Below are positions 23,437-33,296 of a stretch of DNA of 52,698 bases, piece after piece (the first letter of the stretch is position 1; each line of letters begins with the position of its first letter). The position numbers and the translations under genes are program-made. Location of the stretch: assembly GCF_001039355.2 (NCBI RefSeq), contig NW_019775406.1:296384-349081 (forward strand), in the 5' to 3' direction. The stretch is from Lingula anatina. Taxonomy: Eukaryota > Brachiopoda > Lingulata > Lingulida > Lingulidae. The notes under the pieces are model-generated. The model had not been told where the DNA came from. It saw only the letters and a program-made list of their open reading frames with translations, and searched no databases.

Positions 23437-24204
23437 CATGAAATCTAGAATATAAAAGTTCCTCTAGTTAATTTGCAGAGATTGAAGTCCCTGACACAAC
23501 ACTATCAGTCTTCTTACCCATGATGTATTCTCATACTCCCCATCAATCTCGTAGACTCTGTACCCTGGGTTGATAAAACTGTATGTTGTCACACTTGGAC
23601 TCACGTACGCCATGTTTGTGACACGTGTTTTGTCTTCCAGGTCATAGAACAGCTCGAAGCTATCCTTGTGAGTGTGACCGAAGAATTGTGCTACAACTGT
23701 GCTCTCATATCTGAAATTGTGTTAGGTGAGATTAAATCACAATCAGATTGTGTTGAAAGGGATAAGCAAATTTCAACATCACCTTACATGCACCGTGCAA
23801 ATTTTGCATACTTAACCTTACAGGGCATATTATTGGTAAGCATACATTTTGAAAATATTAAAAAATGCTATTCAATAGTAAATATTACAATAATCAGTAC
23901 AGCTGCACAATTAAAGAACTGCAGCAATAATGTAAGAGGTATAGAAATGAGTAAAGAAAAAATATAAAGTAAATGTGTAAAATGCTGAAGGAGAAAACAA
24001 AGGCAGGGCAAAACAAACCTATTAATAATCCTATAATAATTCCAGCTCCATGCTTTGAGACAGGATTCTGTCCCTGGTGGTATGTGCCCTATGATATGGA
24101 CCTAAAACATTAGCACATTATATACTAGCAGTAATTGAAATATAAAAATCAAATTAAAAAGTGTCAGTGTTTATATGCATATATGTGTGTGTGTGTGTGT
24201 GTGT

Positions 24205-24262
<58 letters not shown>

Positions 24263-27200
24263 ACACTGAAGGACGTTATGTAAAAAATATTTTAAAAATT
24301 TTAAAAAGATCTTGGCTGTGTTGAGGGAGACCTTTAGAAAGGACAACTATCATACCATAATAGATTACCTTTTCCTTATTATCCTCAGCCGCCTGTAGCA
24401 CCTGCACCAGCCACTCCAGCTCCCCGGCAGGGTCGGTCATATTCAAATACAGCCACAGGTTCCCAGTATTGCAGTAATTCATGTTCATGGAGACTAGACG
24501 CAGGCCTTTCTTGATCAACAAGGTGAAGTAGCCCCCTCTAGTGAAATGGACAAGAATTACAAAAGGGGCCATTCAGAATGAGTGAGGTGGCTCATGCACA
24601 TTAACTACATGGGTAACTCTTGCTGAATGCAATCAGATTAACAGACTAACTTGCCTCCTTTTGTTACCAAATTGTTTGTAAATTCACCAGCATTTCTGTA
24701 TTCTACTCAAAGATCGCATTCATGATTCAGCATGAGTCCCGCGGAGTTTGTGCTCATTAGCTAGGTTGACATTACTAATTCTGAAAACAGACCCTTAGAT
24801 TTGGATAGAAAGGTAGCAGTATTAGCCTTTTTCATCTTTTCCGGAAATTGTAATTGCATTGTGGGTAGGGGAGCCCTGCTACGTCGAAACACTTACAGCG
24901 GTGCTAAAAACCATGGCTGGGTTTACGTGCTTTTTGTCCCGCTACTACAATAACAGTAAGCGAGATCGAGACATGAGGTTTAATAAGTTCCCAACAAACC
25001 CGTTATAATGAAAAATATGGTAGAAAGAAAGGAAATATATAGCAGGTTTGGATCAAAAGCAGGGCACCGCGTTTGCGCTGAACATTTCGAAGGCGGGAAG
25101 AAAAAATATAATATTAGGAGATCAACGGTGCTTTAATAAAAAACAGAAATGCTTAGTTAAACAACGGATATAACGAACTATCAGCAAATAGAACNATACA
25201 CAACAGCTCTCCCTTTGGTCTATTCTCAACTTCCAGTAATATAATTTTTAATTATTTTAAATAAAACTTCTTAAATTTCTTTTAACTTTATTATTTGTTA
25301 TCATGTTTTGTAGAAAGACAAAAATTAACCTACAATGCTGCATATAAAAAACAACATTTCTTCCCATTAAATTGAAGGCAGTATGCTTTAGGTGCACAGT
25401 TTGACATAACAACAAAAAGATCCAAACACACATACTTGTTTATATTGGCCATGGTATCTGGTGGAAGCCAAGCAGACCATGTTTTAGCCAGTTCCCCATA
25501 CAACCAGTGAATCGAGTTGTTCCCAGTGATAAAAGGTGGAGGGAAACTGAAAGCACAGGTTATTTAATATCAGATTTTGAACAGTTTTATTTTATTTCAA
25601 ATAACTTTATTTGTGCTCACCATTCAATGTTATTTGGACTTGCATCTTTATTGTTCTTGACCACGGTTCAACAGCATTGTTAAGTAAAAGACAGATGAGT
25701 ATTTGAATAGCCCGATGGACAGAGAATTTGAAAAAGCTACGACTGAAAAGAAAACAGAACTTACAAAATCATGAGTGATAAAAATAAATTAAAAAGAAAG
25801 AAATATGACAAGACAGTAAACCAAAGAAGTTCAAAAATAGACAGACAGACAACAGAAAGATGGACAAACCCTCCTTACCTATTCACAGGGGAGCTCTCAT
25901 GGTTTCCCAGGGCTGGAAACACAGGTGTGTCAGGGAAATACTTCAGGAACAGTCTCTGTATGATGTCCAGCTTACTGACCTGGTCAGCCCTGGACTGGTT
26001 CCACACATCATGGGGAGGGAGGTCCCCTGTCCACAAGATGTAGTCAAACTGAAAGTGAAAGTGATGTACTGTAATTACTTTCAAATTTCAAACACCCTAA
26101 CTTCATGGGGTGGGAGGTCCCCCGTCCACAAGATGTAGTCAAACTGGAAGTGGATGTACTGTAATTACTCTTACATTTCAAATACCAAAAGCAATCCAAT
26201 ATTTCAAACTGGAAGTGATGTACTGCAATTTCTCTTAAATTTCAAAACACATTAACTTAGTAATCCCATATTTTTTTGCACATTATACTTTTTTTCCTTA
26301 ACTGTAACTCATCTCAATGACTAAAAAATGACAATTTTAACAGGAGAACCTCAGTATTTATAGACCATGCACAATAAACCCTGATTATAAAACATAACGT
26401 CCATTTTATAGGAAACATAACGTGATAAAAAGAAGTGACATACTTTCTGATTTGTCAAATGTTTGAACATGTTCTCCAGTGTCCAAAGTGGAGTATCACA
26501 GTTATTATAGTCACCCCAGAAACCAGCTGGACGGAACTTCTTCCCTTAAAATAATTAATACATAAATAAATGAATAATTACAGGTAAATTTTTGACTGGC
26601 AACACTACATTAAAACATTTACCACACATTATCATTTTGTTTTTCATTTTTTTAGAGGCTTATAGTGCATTCACAGTTAAACTTTTCCTAAATTTTTAAA
26701 TTGCTAAATATGTAACATTATAAAACAGTGATGTTTATTTGCTGAAAAATTATGACAAAGGTCATGATTTTAAAACTAACCTTGACCTGTATTCATCAAC
26801 CTTGTCCTTGACAAACATGCTCACTTACAGATGCCAACCCTGACCTAGAAACTTACCTACACTATTTTTTCTACAACATAGTGGTTCATCGCAGTCAGCG
26901 TTCCCTTTATGCATATACTGAGGATCAAAATGAATGTCTGACAGCTGAAGAACTTGCAGTTTAGGAGCACCAGGCTGAAAAAGTAAGATACATATCAGTA
27001 TATTGTCTATATAACTAATGCTAAGCAATATAATAAGACAAATATACATCAAACTTAATCAGCATAAAAGAACAGAACAAATCTTCTTAATCATCAACAT
27101 ACAATAAAAGAACACCATTTTCCCTAATTTGTTTTCCTTTTCTTTCTTTATTTATTTGTTTTGTTTTTTGTTTTTTTTTAATCTACATAAAATATGGGAG

Positions 27201-28204
27201 AGGGCAATAATATGTTAAACAAATAGATAAAAACAAATGAAGCATCACAAAAATATATAAATTTGTTATTTAACAAATCTGATAAAACTGACTATTATAT
27301 CGGCCAGGAGCACAAAATGAGTGATATATGGTGTAGTATATTGTAGCTAACTCAACTCACCTGGGGGTCTCTGGGCTGTACCACTGGTGGTTTAGGGGTG
27401 TCAGGTAATGGAACAGTCCAGTTAGCTAGGGGGTCAAAGGGTGTGGCACAACTCCCTCCTAAGACGAGGCCACATATCTCTTTAGGGCTGAGTGCAACTT
27501 TGTCTATGACTGTTAACACTTCGTTCTGGAATTAAACGAAAGTGAAATATGTGACATGTCTTCTTAAACACAATCTTAGAAACTGCTTCTCTCACACAAT
27601 CTTAGAAATGGGTTCTTAAGCACAAATTTACAAACATCTTCTCTAACGCAACTATTGATTTCACAGCTACATTTCCACGAGAAATAATAATTACCAAGTG
27701 TTTGTTTACAGTTTTAGTTACCTTGAATTCTGGTATAACACTTCTGCAGACTTTTTCAGTTTCTATCTTGAACTTGATGCACAGCTCAATCAAAACACTG
27801 ACTATTTCCGTCTCTGATTTGTTTGTCGCAAACATCACTTGAACCACGCTAACTCCCACCTTACACGCATCACACTTCAAGTCAGTGCCACCAAATACGT
27901 ACTCCTCAAGATGTTTTAAGAAAAACGAAATAATGCCAGGCATATGTAACTTTTTGAGAATGCTTCCTGGTGCACGTTTGTCTGCAACTTTATGTTCCTG
28001 TTCAATGCCATGTTGCTGCCTCATTTTGTGAATGTTTCGCTGCTGAATTCTTGGATTATCCAAATGATTTGCAGTCCCCATTTCCTGTAATGTTTTGAAT
28101 TCAGCTGCATGTTGCATAGGTTTTCCATCACCTTGTAGGGTGCATAGGATAAGTAAAAGCACCAGGGTGCAATACGATCCAAACTTTATAAGTAGTGTAT
28201 CCAT
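21891..28204 (-). CDS. SMPD1: Acid sphingomyelinase (sphingomyelin phosphodiesterase 1-like), complete, 12 exons, 645 aa
   Basis: Exons: 28204-27722, 27525-27361, 26974-26857, 26544-26444, 26048-25879, 25546-25436, 24537-24369, 24101-24019, 23710-23518, 23176-23087, 22661-22567, 22050-21891. All joins keep frame with GT-AG borders. The lysosomal or secreted enzyme cleaves sphingomyelin to ceramide and phosphocholine. A hydrophobic signal peptide (about 1-26) precedes a saposin B domain with six cysteines (111, 114, 142, 153, 179, 187). The calcineurin-like phosphoesterase domain keeps all seven expected metal ligands: D229/H231 (SDIHFD), D298 (WTGDLPPHD), N338 (GNHE), H445 (GHIPPG) and H479/H481 (GHTH). 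The cysteine-rich C-terminus ends VPLC, with a terminal cysteine as in the mammalian enzyme. Several N-glycosylation sequons are present. Length is close to human SMPD1 (about 630). The start is the only ATG before the signal peptide. Confidence 0.95.
22689..22830. mobile_element. MITE-like element, family D (142 bp), in SMPD1 intron 10
   Basis: The left end GAGTACTCTCTACCAGGG is matched by the reverse complement of the right end, GAGTACTATCCTCTACCAGGG. The inside is AT-rich and non-coding. It begins only 28 nt from the acceptor of exon 11 (22661), so it abuts the polypyrimidine tract and branch-point region. Confidence 0.7.
23010..23061. repeat. (ATT)n microsatellite beside the exon 10 donor of SMPD1
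   Basis: About 17 ATT units end about 25 nt from the 5' splice site of the exon at 23176-23087. Confidence 0.95.
23365..23433. repeat. (GA)n microsatellite in SMPD1 intron 9
   Basis: An uninterrupted GA run of about 34 units lies between exons 9 and 10. Confidence 0.95.
24183..24260. repeat. (GT)n(GA)n microsatellite in SMPD1 intron 7
   Basis: A GT run is followed by about 24 GA units, 110 bp downstream of the exon 7 donor. Confidence 0.95.
24913..25136 (+). pseudogene. Decayed THAP zinc-finger fragment in SMPD1 intron 6 (antisense)
   Basis: Frame 1 from ATG at 24913 reads MAGFTC.., then [18 protein letters not shown], and stops at 25006-25008. A second frame, shifted relative to the first, continues with [19 protein letters not shown] and stops at 25134-25136. 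The pattern C-x4-[C], N..RD...F.KFP...C-x2-H (VCAEHF) is the THAP C2CH DNA-binding finger found at the N-terminus of THAP proteins and P-element-type transposases. The second cysteine is replaced by Tyr (TAC where TGC is expected), the conserved Trp is not seen, and the frame is broken. It is therefore a pseudogene or transposon remnant. It has no visible introns or transposase domain. Confidence 0.72.
26009..26240. repeat. Tandem duplication (95-bp period) copying the start of SMPD1 exon 5 into intron 4
   Basis: Unit 1 (26009-26103) spans the first ~40 coding bases of exon 5, its acceptor and adjoining intron. Unit 2 (26104-26204) repeats them: acceptor CCAG then a frame reading [14 protein letters not shown]. 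The exon part differs from the real exon at 3 of 42 bases, two of them silent. Unit 3 from 26205 carries only the intronic part (CAAACTGGAAGTGATGTACT). The copied stretch includes the D298 metal-ligand motif, followed by intron sequence without a matching donor nearby. Confidence 0.85.
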
Positions 28205-29377
28205 TTCTGCCTTGGATTTACAGACAAGAACTCAGGTATGTCTTCTGTTTGTTTCTAATGTGTGTCAGCAACCAGGAAGTCACACATTGAGTCAGTCACT
28301 TTCCTGCTGTAATCATTCTGCCGCCTTATCAGTTTCAGTTTTGAAAAGGGGGAAAAATAATAAAATGAAATAAAAATCAGAGGCAAATTATTATCATTGC
28401 AGGAAAAAACTTCATGTGTTAGCACTTTTGTTTATGAATCTTGATGTCTTCCACACGTTAACATGTTTTTTATATCTATCATATTTTTTTATATTTACCA
28501 TATGTGAACAGCTATAGAAAATATTAAAAATTAAATACAGGTATGTAACTGCAAACACACAATCTTTTCTTCAAGCAAATGAAAAAAACTAGGTTACATA
28601 TGCAACATGATTATTCTATACAGCCTGCACTTAAGGCTACAAACATACTCCACAATGAACAAAGAGCTTTGTGTTGACATGCACTTCCCTTTTTTTAATC
28701 AATCATGTGATTTCAATCAAAAGGTTCAAAGTTTTCAAAATTTGTCACATGCACTGTCACGTTGCTTGTCCTTAAAAACAACACATGAGCAAAGCTCATC
28801 AGATATCTCGGTTAAGAAGTATTTTTCTTGAAATAAATAATGCACAGCAGTTATTTATGTTTATCTTCCTTTGGATTTGACGTTTACAAACCTCATTTGT
28901 CTGTTATTGACTTACCAAGTGACAAGTCACGTTAGTAAACCTGCTGATTTTTAACATCATAATTGATAAATGAATGTCTCTATTTCATCATTTAACCTAA
29001 CAGCAACTGACACCTGTAACAAAAATACTTTACAATGTACCACTACGATTTAAACAAATCCCATGCTTAACCGCATAATTACCATGTCATATCTCGTACG
29101 ATCCATCTCCCGATTCCTGTTTACGGACTCATGTGACTAATCGACCTAGTTTAAGTCAAAACCGGGCATCAAACCGAAAGGCGGGGCAACACAATCACTG
29201 TGGACGTGAATAAGATATCATATTTGAATAAAAATGTTGGTTTTTGAAGGATGAATTAAATAATTGACATACATGAGGTAGAATGTGATATTTAATGCTT
29301 TTTTTTTATCAAAAACATTATTGCTTCTTTACAGATGGAGGTTTCCAATCTTCATTTCGAAGCTGTGCGGAAACAAT
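28205..29377. promoter_or_regulatory. Divergent intergenic region between SMPD1 and FAM8A1
   Basis: The two start codons face away from each other across about 1.2 kb, so both promoters must lie here. A GC box GGCGGGGC is at 29180-29187 near the FAM8A1 side. MiT/TFE-type E-boxes TCATGTGA occur at 28703-28710 and 29129-29136, GTCACATG at 28744, and GTCACGTT at 28756 and 28926. A polypyrimidine tract ending CTTTACAG at 29334 looks like an acceptor, so FAM8A1 probably has an upstream non-coding exon. Confidence 0.5.
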
Positions 29378-30666
29378 ATGGCAGACGAAAACATAAGGAA
29401 TCGCCGAACAGGCGAAAATATGTCTCCAAACGCCCCAGAGACAGGATTTCCCAGTGGAATGCCAGGATTTACGGGTGCATCTTATCCTGTATACTCTATA
29501 ACGCCATGTAAGACGGCCACAGAATACGTAACGGCGGTGAGAGAGTGGTTAAATTACCAGTATTCACTCAGTTCTGCGGCGATGATGGCACAGCAGGTCC
29601 AAATGTTATCAAGCGTGAACGCCGTAATGGCAGCTTACCAGGCGCAGCAGCAACAACAACAACAAACAATGAATGGAGTCGGTGGCAATTTATCACAACA
29701 GCCGCCTCCACCGTTTGCTGCTGCTGCCCCTCAACCGCAGGCTAGAGAACAGCCAGCGCAACAGAATTTCCAAGGACAGGCTGGTGAAGGTGGGTCTCTC
29801 TCCCCCCCCCCCCCCTACACACACACACACACACGCACACACACACATGCATGCACGCAGGTACACACAGAAAATGAGAGAGAAAGGGAGAAAGGGAAAA
29901 TGAGAGAGAGAGAGATATTGATTAACTTAAGGAACTCTAAAAATTCACTTTAATGTCCTGCTTTACTTAATTGACCTGAAATTGAAAGTGTAATGCTTAG
30001 GTCTCTTCAGCATATATTGGAAATTTTTGTGTTAAAGATGATGCCAAGCTAAACTATAACACTGCTTACAACTGGGTGATCGCTGCTTAGGCAAATACTG
30101 TCATCATGTTATCATTCTGTTCATCATTTTTTTCAGTCTACACAATACCACAGTTGTGGAAGAGGGTCACAGCTGAATTTTTGGACTTTGTTCTTCTTTT
30201 TATGATGAAAATAACATTGACACTCATGGTTGCTGAGCAGTTTAAATTGAGGTACAGTTGTAATGAATGTTTATTCTGTAAAGATAAAAAACATAAAAGG
30301 GATTTTCCTTATTTAAAAGTTGCAAGTTGCTATCCTTGCTTGTGACTTCACATCTGCATCTCAAAAACACTTCCATAAGTGAGTGTGCATTATAGTTTTT
30401 ATAAGATAACTGAACACTGTTTAATAAATAAGAATTTGAAATTTCATTCATGTAAAAGTGATCCCTGTGGATTTTTTTCACAAAACTTTGACGTTTGTTT
30501 TTTTAAAATTTATTTCAGCAACTATCCAAAGTATGACTTAGAAAGCCTGCTTAGCCGCACAGAAATTGATTATGAAACAGCACTACAGATTACATCTGAG
30601 ATTGTTGTCATGGAAATAATAAACAGGATAGCTATCACCTTATTTGAGGTTAGTTATTGTCACCAA

Positions 30667-30759
<93 letters not shown>

Positions 30760-32771
30760 TGTACACTATCATTATTATCAAATCTTTCCTGTGATATCTG
30801 ATTGTATTTTTGTCAGCTTTGCTGTCTAGTTGTATCATGTTGGGCATAGTGGAGGCATGGCCAGTTAAAAATGTTAACACCCTCTGTTGATCCCATTGTT
30901 GTGATATTTTCTATCAGACAGTGTGCCTTCATGGTGATACAATACATTGTCTGTGCATTTCCAAGCATTACTGTCTATAGTTTTTTTTTCTCTTTCCCAG
31001 ACCATGTGTATTTGTGGTGATACTACACTTTGTCTGTGCATTTGCCAGCCTTGCAGTCTATGAATATCTTTTGTATTTTCTCAGCTGTGTTATGTTATAT
31101 GAATTCCTAAGGCAATGGGGTCGGGGGGTTGGGAGGCAAGCATATCTCCTGAATAAAGGCTATTCACCTGAATAGCCTGATTCCTTGATGAAGTAGCTCT
31201 GTTAGTAGGTACCGGCAGCAAGCACATAACGCACAGAAAAACCTGCTTAAAAGGACCAAAAAGGTCATTTTCAAGGTTTAATTTCAGTATTAAATTTAAT
31301 AGTAACCCCCTATATTTTTATACCATATAAAAGGGCAGGTGTTGCTCTTTCAAATCATATAGAACAAAGCTAGATTTGACATTAAAAAACGTAGTCTAGT
31401 AAGAGTTGATTAAAACATGTTACGCGCAGTTAAGCAGCATTGTACAGCTGCTGACAGCACAGCAGCGCTTAGGTGCAAATGCGCTCCTTGACAAGGCATT
31501 AGAAAACGTGTCGGGGATTTTCCGCTAATACTTGCACACGCATGTTTTTGTTGTCATCTGAAAGCTGAAAAGAAGAGCTAGCCAACGAAGTAACATTCGA
31601 AAATATCCACCAAGGAAAAATTATAAAAGTCGACAAAAAAAGGTAAGTTTTAAAGATTTGTCGAAAGAAAAACTAAAATATTTATATAATGCAAATTATT
31701 TACCCCCCACAAACTATATATCAAAATAAAGTGCAACTTCTGTAGATTTTAATGATATTCGAAACTAAATTACAAATCCACGGGCGCAAATTCTCCAGGC
31801 GATCAAAGATATCAACCCGTGTGCCGTCAACAACATGGCTGCGCCCGCGAAGAGCGTGTCGAAAGCTCCTCTGCCGTTTTTATCATAAAATTTGTGTCTA
31901 CTTGTCTAATTTAGGGACAATGAAAGGTAAGAAACCCCCTAATCTAGTCACGGTCACATTGCTTTTGGCATTTCTTGACGAAATATATAAAATATATCCG
32001 AACTTCTTCAATGTGTATGTGGTTTTGGGGTAAAGAAAGTTGAGTGAATTTGGTTCGTATTACGGACGAGGCCTCAGGCAAACAATGGACATCAGAACTT
32101 TCCTAGTGTGTCCATATTAAAAAATTGTGACACGTTTCTGTTGTGCTAGTGTTACATATGATCTAAAAATTGTACTGATTTAATTTAAGGACTAAGGGCC
32201 TCATATTTTTGAAGATAATTAATTTTCTACTGCACACGATCGTGAGCGATTATACTAGGCCTACGACTTTTTTAGTAGAGCTATAATAAAAGACATCGTA
32301 TTTGACAGGAAGTAACTGATGCTATAATTTATTCATTGTTTAAAATTGCAAACACTTATTTCATTTATTCAAGGCAATATATTTTGACAGTGTTGTTTAC
32401 CATTTTAGGCCACAAGCAGAACTCTGGAATGGCCAGCCCCAACACAAGCTGGAATGAGTGTGAATTGCCTGAAGAAATTATCAGTTGAATAGGTAGTTAT
32501 GGTTNCGGTACCTACTGTTAGACATCAAAATATTGAATGTAAACCATTTCAATATAAAGCTGTTAACTGAAGAAAAAAAAAAACTTTATTTTTTAAAAAT
32601 ATTTCCCCAGACAATGTGTCTGCGTGGTGGCAGAAGAAACAGAGGGGCAGCGTCTCCAGGGAAGAGAATGATGAGACTAAAGGTGGTATCCTGTGACGAC
32701 GTGGTGGATCTACCTGATGGTAAAGTGAGGGTCACCCCAGCCAGAAATATTGGGCTTTTAAAGTAAGTGTT

Positions 32772-32827
<56 letters not shown>

Positions 32828-33296
32828 ATACTATAATATTATGTTTGTATGTCTTAGGAGTCATTCAAAGTAACACTCAGATTTTGTGAAATTTTTGTTT
32901 AATTTTTCCACAATAAATGGTAATATATAGTATGAAACTAATAAAATAGGGGCAAGTCAGAATTGAGCAAATATTGTACAAATTGTATCACTGATGTGAC
33001 TCAGGGATTCACTTTTTGATGAAATGACTGACATGTAAATACAAATGAGGCCATTTTGCATTTGCAGTACATTTATAAGATTGTCTATAAAATTGCTTAT
33101 AAAATACATATGGACATAATTTTTTTCCTTTTCCAGTGCATTTATTCGAGCCTCCATGAAGAACTTCTCACTGGCATTCTTCTTCCCTCTCTGTCTAACA
33201 GCTTTATTCTTTCAACACGGCAGGGCAGTCTATGATGTCGTATCTGGTAGCATTGTTGTTGAGATGCCAAATGTGCAACAGGAAAGGGATCGATAA
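29378..33296 (+). CDS. FAM8A1: FAM8A1-like RDD-domain membrane protein, complete, 5 exons, 322 aa
   Basis: Exons: 29378-29789, 30137-30251, 30519-30648, 32611-32762, 33137-33296; phases 1, 2, 0, 2 agree throughout. Residues 1-137 are hydrophilic, with YVTAVREWLNYQY and a CAG/CAA-encoded Gln tract (AQQQQQQQ) followed by a Pro/Ala-rich part. The RDD domain follows: WKRVTAEFLDFVLLFMMKI (first membrane segment), the second segment around IINRIAITLFETMCL, a loop with ASPGKRMMRLKVVSCDD, then AFIRASMKNFSLAFFFPLCL and the closing YDVVSGSIVV. This matches vertebrate FAM8A1, an ER membrane protein known as a cofactor of the HRD1 ubiquitin ligase in ER-associated degradation. The chosen ATG (AATATGG) is in frame with the domain; an ATG at 29335 is out of frame and would act as an overlapping upstream ORF. 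Confidence 0.93.
29803..29848. repeat. C tract and (CA)n just after the FAM8A1 exon 1 donor
   Basis: The donor GAAG|GTGGGT is followed within about 13 nt by a run of C and then CA repeats. The downstream open frame is repeat read-through, not coding. Confidence 0.9.
30668..30755. repeat. C tract and (TC)n just after the FAM8A1 exon 3 donor
   Basis: The exon ends at 30648 (GAG|GTTAGT). A run of C begins about 20 nt later and is followed by about 38 TC units. Confidence 0.95.
31830..32490 (+). other. Candidate alternative or nested exons inside FAM8A1 intron 3
   Basis: A locally CpG-rich block (GGCTGCGCCCGCGAAGAGCG) starts with ACAACATGG and ends at a strong donor, ATGAAAG|GTAAGA (31927). Downstream an acceptor TTTTAG precedes a second block (about 32409-32490). 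Joining ATGAAAG to that block gives an open frame MKGHKQNSGMASPNTSWNEC ending after EIIS. It could be an alternative first exon of FAM8A1, a small nested gene, or chance. The first block's other ATG opens only a 17-codon ORF, MAAPAKSVSKAPLPFLS. Confidence 0.3.
32776..32824. repeat. (GT)n just after the FAM8A1 exon 4 donor
   Basis: The exon ends at 32762; about 24 GT units begin 13 nt into the intron. Confidence 0.95.

Noticed and set aside
29545-29953. Extra frames over FAM8A1 exon 1 and beyond its donor
   Set aside because: Alternative-frame shadows and read-through into the C/CA repeat after the splice donor at 29789.
31421-31512. Plus frame reading AQLSSIVQLLTAQQRLGANA and more before a stop
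   Set aside because: It looks protein-like, but there is no acceptor joining it to FAM8A1 in phase and other frames are equally open; treated as chance.
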